Origin: CAYLPU01 sp964385635 | GTDB lineage: Bacteria > Chloroflexota > Anaerolineae > B4-G1 | NCBI GenBank assembly: GCA_964385635.1 | Contig: CAYLPU010000006.1 | Coordinates: 1-64,000, forward strand | Direction of reading: 5' to 3' | DNA: 64,000 nucleotides | In this document: positions 25,765-33,706 of the stretch, piece after piece | Numbering within the stretch: the first letter of the stretch is position 1 | Layout of the letters: every line of letters starts with the position of its first letter | Notes under the pieces: model-generated | The model's input: the letters and a program-made list of their open reading frames with translations, nothing else | Database searches by the model: none | What the model was told of the DNA's origin: nothing | Made by a program: the position numbers and the translations under genes

Positions 25765-27042
25765 ATGACAAGTGAAACTGCTTTTACGATGGATACGTCC
25801 AGCATCAAGTATGGTCCCGGCGTCACACGCGAAGTAGGGCACGACATGAAACAGTTGAGCGCCAGGCGCGTGATGGTCGTGACCGATCCCAACCTGGCGG
25901 ACAGCAAGCCGGTCTCTATCGCACTTGAAGCGTTACGGGCAGAAGAAATAGATGCCGTGCTCTTTGATCGTGTGCATATCGAGCCCACGGACGTCTCCTT
26001 CAAAGAAGCCATTCAATTTGCGACGGACGGTCAGTTCGATGGGTACGTCGCTGTCGGTGGCGGTTCGACTGTGGACACGGCCAAGGCCGCTAACTTGTAC
26101 GCCACCTATCCGGCGGATTTCCTCGCCTACGTCAATCCACCCATCGGCGAGGGACGCCCGATCCCGGGACGACTGAAGCCTCTGATTGCCATACCCACCA
26201 CAGCAGGTACGGGCAGCGAGACAACCGGCGTGGCGATTTTCGATCTCCTGGAGATGCACGCCAAGACAGGCATTGCCCATCGCGCGCTGCGCCCGGTGAT
26301 GGGCATTGTGGACCCCAATAACACCCGCACGCTTCCCAGGATGGTAGCGGCTTGCACGGGTCTGGATGTGCTGTGCCACGCGCTCGAGTCGCTCACGGCG
26401 CTTCCGTTTCACCAACGGCCAGCGCCTGAACACCCCGGTTTGCGGCCTGCTTATCAGGGATCCAACCCGATCAGCGATGTGTGGGCCTCGCGGGCGATTG
26501 AGATGGTTTCTCAGAACATTGTCCGTGCGATTGAAGACCTCTCCGACGACGAAGCGCGCGGTCAGATGTTGCTTGCAGCCTCCTTTGCGGGCATCGGTTT
26601 CGGGAACGCTGGCGTTCATCTGCCACATGGGATGTCGTATCCGGTGTCTGGCATGGTGCGCGATTTTGTGCCTGAGGAGTATCCGCCGGATCACCCGATC
26701 ATTCCGCACGGCATGGCCGTCACTCTCAACGCTCCCGCCGTGTTTCGCTTTACCGCGCCGGCAAATCCGGAGCGCCATCTCTACGCTGCTCAGTTGATGG
26801 GTGTGGACACATCCGACGTGGACCCAGAAGACGCCGGTGAACTGCTCGCCGGTGCGATTGTCGCTTTGATGCGTCGCACCGGTATGCCCAATGGGCTGAG
26901 CGCCGTGGGCTACGGGCCAGACGATGTGGATCAACTGGTCGCCGGCACTTTGCCGCAGCACCGTGTTACCAAACTTGCGCCACGTCCGGCCGATGCAGAG
27001 GATCTCAAGCAGCTCTTCCGGGACTCCATGGCATGCTGGTAA
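25765..27042 (+). CDS. Hydroxyacid-oxoacid transhydrogenase (ADHFE1-like Fe-alcohol dehydrogenase)
   Basis: 425 residues. It follows animal ADHFE1 through long stretches: FTMDTSSIKYGPGVTREVG, VEPTDVSFKEAIQFA-like IEPTDVSFKEAIQFA, GYVAVGGGSTVDTAKAANLY, IPTTAGTGSETTGVAIFD, FGNAGVHLPHGMSYPVSGM and GTLPQHRVTKLAP. The family couples oxidation of 4-hydroxybutyrate or 3-hydroxybutyrate to reduction of 2-oxoglutarate, giving 2-hydroxyglutarate, with bound cofactor. His residues of DVLCHALES and HLPHGM are expected metal ligands. ATG 25765 with GGGAGGTG is chosen over an upstream codon at 25723. Here it may link a hydroxyacid intermediate to oxoacid pools. Family assignment is strong; the substrate is inferred. 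Confidence 0.92.
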   Translation: MTSETAFTMDTSSIKYGPGVTREVGHDMKQLSARRVMVVTDPNLADSKPVSIALEALRAEEIDAVLFDRVHIEPTDVSFKEAIQFATDGQFDGYVAVGGGSTVDTAKAANLYATYPADFLAYVNPPIGEGRPIPGRLKPLIAIPTTAGTGSETTGVAIFDLLEMHAKTGIAHRALRPVMGIVDPNNTRTLPRMVAACTGLDVLCHALESLTALPFHQRPAPEHPGLRPAYQGSNPISDVWASRAIEMVSQNIVRAIEDLSDDEARGQMLLAASFAGIGFGNAGVHLPHGMSYPVSGMVRDFVPEEYPPDHPIIPHGMAVTLNAPAVFRFTAPANPERHLYAAQLMGVDTSDVDPEDAGELLAGAIVALMRRTGMPNGLSAVGYGPDDVDQLVAGTLPQHRVTKLAPRPADAEDLKQLFRDSMACW

Positions 27043-27067
27043 CCCGGTGATCTGGAGGAAGTTCGAA

Positions 27068-28216
27068 ATGGAGTTGACCAGCCGCGAGAGGGTCTTGTTG
27101 GCTCTGAACCATGAGGAGCCCGACCGTGTGCCGATTGCCTTTGGAGCAGAAGGGGCCACGTCTATGCTCGTGCCGGCGTACGAGAACCTGAAGCGGCACC
27201 TGGGGATAGATAGCAAGACGAGGCTTTTCGATCGTGCCTTCCAGTACGCTCGCATTGACGAGGAGGTCATGGCACACTTTCAAGCCGACCTTCGGCCTCT
27301 GGTGTGTCCAGTCTCTGCCCGCTGTGCTCCCGTAGACGGCCCAGGTGATTCGTTCATCGATCTGTGGGGCATCACTTATCAGCGCCTTCCCGGTGGGTAT
27401 TACTATGACATGATCTCGCAGCCCCTGCAAGGAGCGCTCATGCCCAAAGACCTGGAGGAGTACCCCTGGCCGGACCCCGAGATGATGCTAGACCTGAGTG
27501 GCTTGGCCGACAGAGCCCGGCAGTTGCGCCGGGAAGGCCAGTATGCAATTGTTGGAATCCCAGGAGGCCCCAGTTCGATTTTCGAATTGGCGTATTGCCT
27601 GCGAGGCATGCCAGAGTTCATGATGGATCTGGCAGGCAATCCAGAGATGGCCCACGCCTTGTTTCGTCGCCTGACTGATTTGGCGAAGGCCACGACCGCG
27701 CAGTTCTTGCGCGAGGTGGGAGACTACATCGATATATTTCGGCTGGGGGACGATCTGGGTATGCAAACCGGTCCCTTCATCTCTCCCAGGATGTACCGCG
27801 AAATGGTCAAGCCATACATGCGGGAGTACTACTCCCTGATCCACAACTTAACGGACGCCCGTCTGTACCTGCACTCCTGTGGCAGTGTCTACAGACTGAT
27901 AGAAGACCTGATCGAGATCGGAGTGGATGTGCTCAACCCGGTTCAGGTCAGTGCCAGGGACATGGATCCCCAACGGCTCAAGCGAGAGTTTGGCGACCGG
28001 CTCTGCTTCTGCGGGGGTATAGACACCCAGCATGTGCTTCCACAAGGGACGCCGGAAGAGGTGCGGGAGGAGGTGCGACGTCGCATTGGGGAACTGGCAC
28101 CGGGCGGCGGTTACTTGCTGGCCGCTGTACACGCCATCCAACCTGACGTACCTCCTGAGAACGTCTGCGTGATGTTTGAGGCAGCGTTGAGCTATGGACA
28201 ATATCCTGTACAGTAG
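27068..28216 (+). CDS. Uroporphyrinogen-decarboxylase-fold methyltransferase (MtaA/MtbA-like)
   Basis: 382 residues. It begins SRERVLLALNHEEPDRVP as other COG0407 proteins but lacks the RQAGRYLPEY signature of haem-pathway HemE. The zinc motif of methylcobamide:thiol methyltransferases, H-x-C ... C, is present as H269-S-C271 and C313/C315 (LCFCGGID). This points to transfer of a methyl group from a corrinoid protein, the second half of an MttB-type demethylation. ATG 27068 (25 nt after the previous gene) replaces a longer frame starting in the neighbour. The thiol or folate acceptor cannot be told. Confidence 0.85.
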   Translation: MELTSRERVLLALNHEEPDRVPIAFGAEGATSMLVPAYENLKRHLGIDSKTRLFDRAFQYARIDEEVMAHFQADLRPLVCPVSARCAPVDGPGDSFIDLWGITYQRLPGGYYYDMISQPLQGALMPKDLEEYPWPDPEMMLDLSGLADRARQLRREGQYAIVGIPGGPSSIFELAYCLRGMPEFMMDLAGNPEMAHALFRRLTDLAKATTAQFLREVGDYIDIFRLGDDLGMQTGPFISPRMYREMVKPYMREYYSLIHNLTDARLYLHSCGSVYRLIEDLIEIGVDVLNPVQVSARDMDPQRLKREFGDRLCFCGGIDTQHVLPQGTPEEVREEVRRRIGELAPGGGYLLAAVHAIQPDVPPENVCVMFEAALSYGQYPVQ

Positions 28217-28228
28217 TTTGCAGAGAGA

Positions 28229-28241
28229 GAAAGGGGGTGAT
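28229..28241 (+). promoter_or_regulatory. Extended anti-SD-complementary element in the SBP5 leader
   Basis: GAAAGGGGGTGAT, identical to the copy at 21777, 78 nt before the binding-protein start, which has its own AAGGAGGAG. No start codon follows at usable spacing. Confidence 0.45.
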
Positions 28242-28318
28242 AGCGGGGAAGGTTAAGACTGAACGATTGTCTGTATTGGGTCAGGATAAGAAACTAATCG
28301 AATTAAGGAGGAGCAAAC

Positions 28319-30091
28319 ATGAAACGGCTAGTCCTAACAATCAGTATTCTCATCGTGGCATCAATGCTGCTTTCCGCCTGCGCCACACCGACCCCTGAGG
28401 CCACGACGGCGCCACCGGAGGTGCCAACGGAAGCGCCAACGGAGGCGCCGACAGAAGCGCCGGCAGAAGCACCAGTGGAAGAACCGGGTGGTGGTTCCAT
28501 CGTCATGGCCGACATGGAGCCCAACATCATGAACCCTTACATCGCCTCCGAGGCCATTGCCCGTGCCTGCATCGCTCTGGCGCAAAGGGGACTGGTGGGC
28601 GTGGACCCCGATGGCAACTGGTTCCCGGCGCTGGCGGCCGAGATCCCAACCGTGGAGAACGGCGGCGTATCTGCGGATGGCAAGACCATCACCTGGAGAC
28701 TGCGGCCGGGACTGAAGTGGTCCGACGGCACGCCGCTCACCCCCGACGACGTCAAGTTCACCTGGGAAGCGGTCTCTCACCCGGAGAGCACAGCCACGCA
28801 GACACAGGGCTTTAACCTCATCGAAGACATTGAGACGCCAGACGAGGTCACAGCAGTGGTTCACTATTCCGAGTTCTACGCCGCCTGGATCACCCAGTTC
28901 GCGCTGGGACTTCTGCCCAGGAGCGCCGGAGAGCCGGCAGACATGGGGAACTGGGAGTGGAACCGCACGCTCGATCCGACCAACGGTCCCTTCATGCTGA
29001 CGGAGTGGGTGGCCTCGGACCACATGATCTACGAGCGGAACCCCTACTGGCACGAGGAGGGGAAACCGTACCTGGATAAGATCTACTACCCCATGGTCTT
29101 CGAGCTGGAAACTCAGCGCCAGATGTTACTCGCTGGAGAGAACGACATGCACCACTGGCTGGACTCAGAATACGTCAACCAGATGGAGCAGGAGGGCATG
29201 ACCGTACAGCTCAGTCCCTCTCCTTACTGGTACCGGATCCAGTTCAAGTTGAGTGAGTTTGGTGATGAGCGGGCTTCGCCTCCGGCCAATCCGCATCCCA
29301 TCCTGGGCGACCCCAAGGTCCGCGGGGCACTCTTCTACGCGTTCAACAAAGAGGAGATCACGTACAACTACGTTGAGCCTGTGCTCGTGCATTCCATGTT
29401 CTACCGCGGTGCTTACAACTGCGAGGACGAGTTGGAGCCCTACGAGTACAATCCGGACCAGGCCATGGCCTTGTTGGAGGAGGCGGGCTGGACAGACGAG
29501 GACGGCGACGGCATTCGCGAGTGCCACGGCTGCATGTATGCCGAGGAAGGCGCTCCCATGCGGCTGATGATCAGCACCTACTCAGGCTGGGGCGTCGAGG
29601 ACAACGAAATAGTTGCGGTGGAAAACCTCAAGGCCGTTGGCGTGGACGCCTACGTCCAGAACTTTGAGCCCACCATCCTCTACGGGACCTACGGCGAGGG
29701 CTCACCGGCCCGCAAGGGCGAGTTCGACATCCTCTTCTGGGACTATGAGCTGGGTGTCGATCCTCACTCAAAAGCCGAGGACTTTTATGCCACGTGGCGG
29801 ATTCCGACGGAGGAAGACCCCGGTGGCTTTAACTGTACGCGTATCTCGGACGAGGAGATCGACGAGTGGCTAAAGATCGCCGGCAGCACGCCGGACGTGG
29901 CGACGCGCAAGGAGGCCTACTGCAACATCGCCAGGAAGATTCGCAACGAGATCTTCTCGGAGTGGGTCATTGGTGTGGGCACGAGTCCTTCCGCCAGCAG
30001 CCCAAGGGTGAAAGGCTGGTTAGTCAACGAGACCTTTATGCCCTACGGTTGCCTCGGCTGGGACGCCGAAAATTGGTACATTGAGGAATGA
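28319..30091 (+). CDS. Family-5 (peptide/nickel-type) ABC substrate-binding lipoprotein
   Basis: 590 residues. Lipoprotein signal to Cys21 (LLSAC), a repeated linker (EAPTEAPTEAPAEAP), then the DppA/OppA fold: MLTEWVASDHMIYERNPYWH, GDPKVRGALFYAFNKEEI, EEAGWTDEDGDGIRE. A DGDGIRE loop and a Cys-rich insertion (ECHGCMYAEE) are visible. It serves the DppB and DppC permeases at 31171-33118; the DUF1847 gene is interposed. Ligands of this family range from peptides to sugars, opines and metals, so the substrate is open. Confidence 0.92.
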   Translation: MKRLVLTISILIVASMLLSACATPTPEATTAPPEVPTEAPTEAPTEAPAEAPVEEPGGGSIVMADMEPNIMNPYIASEAIARACIALAQRGLVGVDPDGNWFPALAAEIPTVENGGVSADGKTITWRLRPGLKWSDGTPLTPDDVKFTWEAVSHPESTATQTQGFNLIEDIETPDEVTAVVHYSEFYAAWITQFALGLLPRSAGEPADMGNWEWNRTLDPTNGPFMLTEWVASDHMIYERNPYWHEEGKPYLDKIYYPMVFELETQRQMLLAGENDMHHWLDSEYVNQMEQEGMTVQLSPSPYWYRIQFKLSEFGDERASPPANPHPILGDPKVRGALFYAFNKEEITYNYVEPVLVHSMFYRGAYNCEDELEPYEYNPDQAMALLEEAGWTDEDGDGIRECHGCMYAEEGAPMRLMISTYSGWGVEDNEIVAVENLKAVGVDAYVQNFEPTILYGTYGEGSPARKGEFDILFWDYELGVDPHSKAEDFYATWRIPTEEDPGGFNCTRISDEEIDEWLKIAGSTPDVATRKEAYCNIARKIRNEIFSEWVIGVGTSPSASSPRVKGWLVNETFMPYGCLGWDAENWYIEE

Positions 30092-30092
30092 G

Positions 30093-30136
30093 ATTGGTCT
30101 GTGGGGGAGGCGTCTTGCCGCCTCCCCCCAACCAAT
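30093..30136 (+). terminator. Strong hairpin directly after the binding-protein gene
   Basis: GGGGGAGGCG (30103-30112) pairs with CGCCTCCCCC (30119-30128) around a 6-nt loop, flanked by ATTGGT/ACCAAT. There is no T-run. Probably an intercistronic stabilising or attenuating hairpin, giving more binding protein than permease. Confidence 0.65.
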
Positions 30137-30222
30137 CACCAAACTTTTGAGGTAAGTGAGGGACAAGTCAAGCAAGTTTGGCCAGGTTCTCTCACATACC
30201 GGCTGCGTGGCATACTGTTTGA

Positions 30223-30408
30223 GCGCCTGAGCGTGTGGAGTATGAGGAACTGGAGTGCCCCCGCCGACGCGGCGGGATGAGGGCGACGCTCCACATTGAG
30301 CCGGAGTCGGCTGAGGCAGTGAAACGAAGGCTGATGGGTGTGACGCGACACGCCGCACTCGTCAGTACGCTTGCACGTCCGCCGGAGATTGCCATCCGCT
30401 CTGCATAA
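30223..30408 (+). pseudogene. Small coding remnant, possibly OsmC-like C-terminus
   Basis: An open frame of about 61 codons between the hairpin and the DUF1847 gene, with a possible ATG at 30277 but no ribosome site. Its end (VTRHAALVSTLARPPEIAI) resembles the C-terminal segment of OsmC-family proteins, with the usual Cys position occupied by Ala. Very tentative; could be noncoding. Confidence 0.25.
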
Positions 30409-30426
30409 GAAAGCGAGTGAGAGGAC

Positions 30427-31068
30427 ATGGAACTGAGGTGCGCCGTTTGTCGCGTGCAAGCCTGTTGTGAAGAACCGGGCAGCAAACCCTATCCCTCTTT
30501 CTGCCCGATGTCCCAGGGGACGCAAGCCCTGGCCCAGGCCCGGGCTGTCTATGGCGACCAGGAGACGCGAGCCCTGGCCCAGGCTGCGGCGCGCACCGAG
30601 GCGGCGGGCTACTGCAAGGAGACCCGGGCTGAGGAGATCATGAGTTTCGCCCGGCGGCTGGCGATCAGGCGGCTGGGCATCGCCAGTTGTGTTGGACTCA
30701 TCCGGGAAGCGAGGCTGTTGCAGGAGATCCTGGAGGCCAACGGCTTCGAGGTGTTCAGCGTGTGCTGCAAAATGGGATCGATCCCCAAAGAGGAGATCGG
30801 TCTGGCCGATGGGGAAAAGATTCGTCCCGGCCAATTTGAGGCGCTGTGCAATCCGGTAGGCCAGGCCCAGTTGCTCAACGAGGCCGGGACCGGGTTGAAC
30901 ATCGCTGTTGGGCTGTGCGTGGGACACGATAGCCTCTTCTTCCGGCATTCCGAGGCCCCGGCCACGGTGTTGGTGGCTAAGGACCGGGTGACGGGGCACA
31001 ACCCCGCTGCCACCCTCTACACCAGCCATTCATACTACCGGCGGCTGCGGGGAGGCGGAGGGATATGA
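30427..31068 (+). CDS. DUF1847 Cys-rich putative metal-binding protein
   Basis: 213 residues. It begins with a cysteine-rich motif (CAVCRVQACCEE) and has further conserved cysteines (YPSFCPM, GYCKETRAEEIM, IASCVGL, VFSVCCKMGSIPK, LCNPVGQAQLLN, VGLCVGHDSLF). This pattern is that of the DUF1847 family of predicted metal-binding proteins, whose function is not established. It lies between the peptide-type binding protein and its permeases. Because DUF1847 genes occur near methyltransferase and anaerobic catabolic genes, a metal-cluster or cofactor-handling role is a guess. Confidence 0.85.
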   Translation: MELRCAVCRVQACCEEPGSKPYPSFCPMSQGTQALAQARAVYGDQETRALAQAAARTEAAGYCKETRAEEIMSFARRLAIRRLGIASCVGLIREARLLQEILEANGFEVFSVCCKMGSIPKEEIGLADGEKIRPGQFEALCNPVGQAQLLNEAGTGLNIAVGLCVGHDSLFFRHSEAPATVLVAKDRVTGHNPAATLYTSHSYYRRLRGGGGI

Positions 31069-31170
31069 ATGGCGGTCGCTGGTTCAGCGGCAGATGCGGC
31101 GAGGAGAGGGAGAATACCAGCGGCAGCAGAATAGGACAACGGGACGAACGATTACCCAAGGAGTTGATAA

Positions 31171-32145
31171 ATGAGTCGTTATATCATCCGCCGGCTGCTC
31201 CAGGCTATCCCCCTCTTGTTTCTGGTGAGTATCTGCGTTTTTGGCCTGATTCAACTTGTGCCAGGCGGCCCCATGGGTGTCTATGGGAAGAATCCTAACT
31301 TGACGCCTGAGGCCTTGGAGAACTTGCAGGCCAAGCTGGGACTGGATCAGCCTTTGCATATCCAGTACCTGCGATGGCTGGAGAAGGTTCTACATGGTGA
31401 TTTCGGTCATTCCTACGATACCAAACGGCCCGCTCTGGTAGAGATCGGTGACCGCTTACCTGCTACCCTGTATCTGATGACATTCACCTTTGTCGTCGTC
31501 TTGCTCATTTCCATACCTGTCGGCGTCTTGTCGGCGGTGAAACAGTATTCCGTTTTGGACGTGGTCATCACGGGCCTGTCCTTTGCCGGCCAGGCATTGC
31601 CCGTCTTCTGGATTGGATTGGTCCTTATGCTGGTCTTTTACGCCTGGCTGAAAAATCCTGTCACTGGCAAAGGACTTCTCCCGGCCGCGGGGATGTATAC
31701 TCTGGGACAGCCTTTTAGCATAGTCGATCGCATCAAACACTTGATCCTGCCAGCCACGTCCCTTGGCCTGGCGTGGGTGTCATGGTATTCTCGCTACTTG
31801 CGGTCCAGTATGTTGGACATCATTCATGAGGACTATATTCGGACAGCACGTGCCAAGGGATTGAGCGAGAGGGTAGTCATCTATACACATGCCCTCAAGA
31901 ATGCAGCCATCCCTCTCGTCACCATCATTGCCATGGACCTGCCCTTTCTTTTCAGCGGAGCCCTTTATACTGAGCAGATCTTCTCGTGGCCAGGTATGGG
32001 ACGTCTGTTCTTTCGAGCTGCTGAGCGCCGCGACTACCCCATTCTCATGGCCGTGATCATGATCAGCGCGGTGCTGATCATCCTATCCAGCCTTTTGGCC
32101 GATATCCTGTACGCCTACCTGGATCCACGGATTAGATATGAGTGA
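31171..32145 (+). CDS. DppB-type ABC transporter permease
   Basis: 324 residues and six predicted helices. N-terminal MSRYIIRRLLQAIPLLFLVS and LVPGGPMGVYGKNPNLTPE are characteristic of DppB/OppB; the EAA loop reads DYIRTARAKGLSERVVIYTH and the protein ends in DPRIRYE. Ribosome site AAGGAG precedes ATG 31171. It overlaps DppC by 8 nt, indicating coupled translation. It forms the translocation pore with DppC for solute delivered by the lipoprotein at 28319. Confidence 0.95.
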   Translation: MSRYIIRRLLQAIPLLFLVSICVFGLIQLVPGGPMGVYGKNPNLTPEALENLQAKLGLDQPLHIQYLRWLEKVLHGDFGHSYDTKRPALVEIGDRLPATLYLMTFTFVVVLLISIPVGVLSAVKQYSVLDVVITGLSFAGQALPVFWIGLVLMLVFYAWLKNPVTGKGLLPAAGMYTLGQPFSIVDRIKHLILPATSLGLAWVSWYSRYLRSSMLDIIHEDYIRTARAKGLSERVVIYTHALKNAAIPLVTIIAMDLPFLFSGALYTEQIFSWPGMGRLFFRAAERRDYPILMAVIMISAVLIILSSLLADILYAYLDPRIRYE

Positions 32146-33118
32146 AAAATCTAAGCAGGAGAACCGTATGAGCCGGTCGCCCACCGTCAAATCCATTGCA
32201 GGGGAAGAACACGGGCCATTGAACAGGGTACGTCCTCCTGAGACCATGATAGGCATAATTTGGAGGCAGTTCAGACGTCACCCTCTGGCGATCGCCGGAT
32301 CAAGCATATTGCTCGTCATTGCGCTCATGTCCATCCTTGCGCCTCTGTGGCCCGACGGACCAGAGGCCCTCGATGTGACCAACAGATGGGAGCCGCCCTC
32401 GCTGGCCCATCCCATGGGCACCGACAGAATCGGCAGGGACATGATGGCCCGCATCCTTCACGGGGGACGCATCTCGTTGAGTGTGGGTATCCTGGCCATG
32501 CTCACAGCCATTTGTATCGGTACAGTTATCGGCGGTACAGCCGGTTATTGCGGGGGAGTGGTAGACAACGCGCTCATGCGCTTCACCGATTTTTTCCTTT
32601 GCTTTCCAAGTTTATTCGTGCTGATCTTGCTCTCATCTCTGCTGCGACAAACCCAAATCCCTTTCTTACAGGGAGGGGTAGCAAGCATCGTGCTCGTTAT
32701 CGGTGCAATGTCCTGGATGTCCGTGGCTCGCGTGGTACGGGCTCTCTTTCTAAGCGTCAAACACGAGGAATTTATCGTGGCAGCACATGCCTATGGGGCG
32801 TCAGAACTGAGGATTATGTTCCGTCACATCTTACCCAACTCCGTAGGCCCCATCATTGTCAATGGCACCATGGGGGTAGCCTGGGCCATTTTGACCGAAT
32901 CGGGCCTGAGCTTTCTGGGCTATGGCGTCCAGCCCCCCGTCCCCAGTTGGGGCAATATCCTGACTGGCGCCCAGGAATTTATGAGCCTGCATCCCTGGGT
33001 GGCTATCTTTCCTGGCTTTATGATCTTCATCACGGTCATTTGCATTAATTTTATCGGCGACGCGCTGCGGGACGCCCTGGATCCGCGCAAGGTGGTGGGC
33101 TTGCAGCGGGGGCAGTGA
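32138..33118 (+). CDS. DppC-type ABC transporter permease
   Basis: 326 residues. After an N-terminal tail of about 45 residues it has the DppC pattern: WRQFRRHPLAIAGSSILLVI, HPMGTDRIGRDMMARILHGG, EAA loop EFIVAAHAYGASELRIMFRH, and the C-terminal FIGDALRDALDPR. It overlaps the end of DppB. No DppD or DppF ATPase gene follows within the window; electron-transfer genes come next, so the ATPases must come from elsewhere. Confidence 0.95.
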   Translation: MSEKSKQENRMSRSPTVKSIAGEEHGPLNRVRPPETMIGIIWRQFRRHPLAIAGSSILLVIALMSILAPLWPDGPEALDVTNRWEPPSLAHPMGTDRIGRDMMARILHGGRISLSVGILAMLTAICIGTVIGGTAGYCGGVVDNALMRFTDFFLCFPSLFVLILLSSLLRQTQIPFLQGGVASIVLVIGAMSWMSVARVVRALFLSVKHEEFIVAAHAYGASELRIMFRHILPNSVGPIIVNGTMGVAWAILTESGLSFLGYGVQPPVPSWGNILTGAQEFMSLHPWVAIFPGFMIFITVICINFIGDALRDALDPRKVVGLQRGQ

Positions 33119-33225
33119 GCCAAACCCTTGCGAAGGTTTGTGAGCCGATTTCAGGCCAGAAGTGTCCTTGCCTGTCGAGAATCGTCCCATTGACAAGGCT
33201 ATTCGCAACCTTCGCAAGGGTGGCT
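33118..33225. repeat. Long inverted repeat with CCCTTGCGAAGGTT arms
   Basis: AGCCA plus CCCTTGCGAAGGTT (33125-33138) pairs with AACCTTCGCAAGGG (33207-33220) plus TGGCT, enclosing about 70 nt. It begins at the DppC stop and ends before the ferredoxin gene. The same arm sequence recurs at 56070-56107, so it is a dispersed palindrome that may also act as a terminator. Confidence 0.7.
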
Positions 33226-33262
33226 GAACGCTTACCCTATAACATCGAAGAAGGAGCTTTCC

Positions 33263-33706
33263 ATGAGAAGGATGTTGGTCGCAAACTATGATGTCTGCAC
33301 CGGGTGTCGGATCTGTGAATTGACCTGCTCGTTCGAGAAGGAGGGGGCCTATAACCCGCGTTTCGCCCGGTTGCGCGTGGTTACTTCCAACGATGGGCTG
33401 TGGAGCGACGTCGTCGTCTGCGCCCAGTGTGAGAACCCGGCCTGCCTGCGCGTCTGCCCCTCCAATGCCATAGAGAGGGACGAAGAGGCGGGCATTGTCG
33501 TTGTAGATCCTGAGCGGTGCACAGCGTGCGGTCTGTGCGCTCAGTATTGCCATCGGCAGATCATCAAGCTCTACCCGAAGGACGAAGGGGGCAAAGCCTA
33601 TAAATGTGACCTGTGTGGCGGCCGTGTTCCATGTGTGGAGGCTTGCCCCACAGGAGCACTGCACCTGGTGGAATTGGAGGAGAAAGTTGTGCTACGGGTA
33701 CCATGA
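33263..33706 (+). CDS. Four-cluster ferredoxin (AOR-associated, HycB/DmsB-like)
   Basis: 147 residues with four Cys groups for [4Fe-4S] clusters: CTGCRICELTC (near 12-22), CAQCENPACLRVCP, CTACGLCAQYC and CDLCGGRVPCVEACP. This is the layout of electron-transfer subunits paired with molybdenum or tungsten enzymes. Its last 20 nt overlap the start of AOR3, so the two are translationally coupled and most likely form a complex in which this protein takes electrons from the tungsten enzyme. Start ATG with AAGGAG. Confidence 0.93.
   Translation: MRRMLVANYDVCTGCRICELTCSFEKEGAYNPRFARLRVVTSNDGLWSDVVVCAQCENPACLRVCPSNAIERDEEAGIVVVDPERCTACGLCAQYCHRQIIKLYPKDEGGKAYKCDLCGGRVPCVEACPTGALHLVELEEKVVLRVP

Noticed and set aside
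25933..27270. Long minus-strand open frame opposite the transhydrogenase gene
   Set aside because: It is antisense to a clearly conserved protein, has no recognisable motif and arises from codon bias on the other strand.
27068..28216. Haem-pathway uroporphyrinogen decarboxylase (HemE)
   Set aside because: The RQAGRYLPEY-type signature is absent and a methyltransferase-type zinc motif is present.
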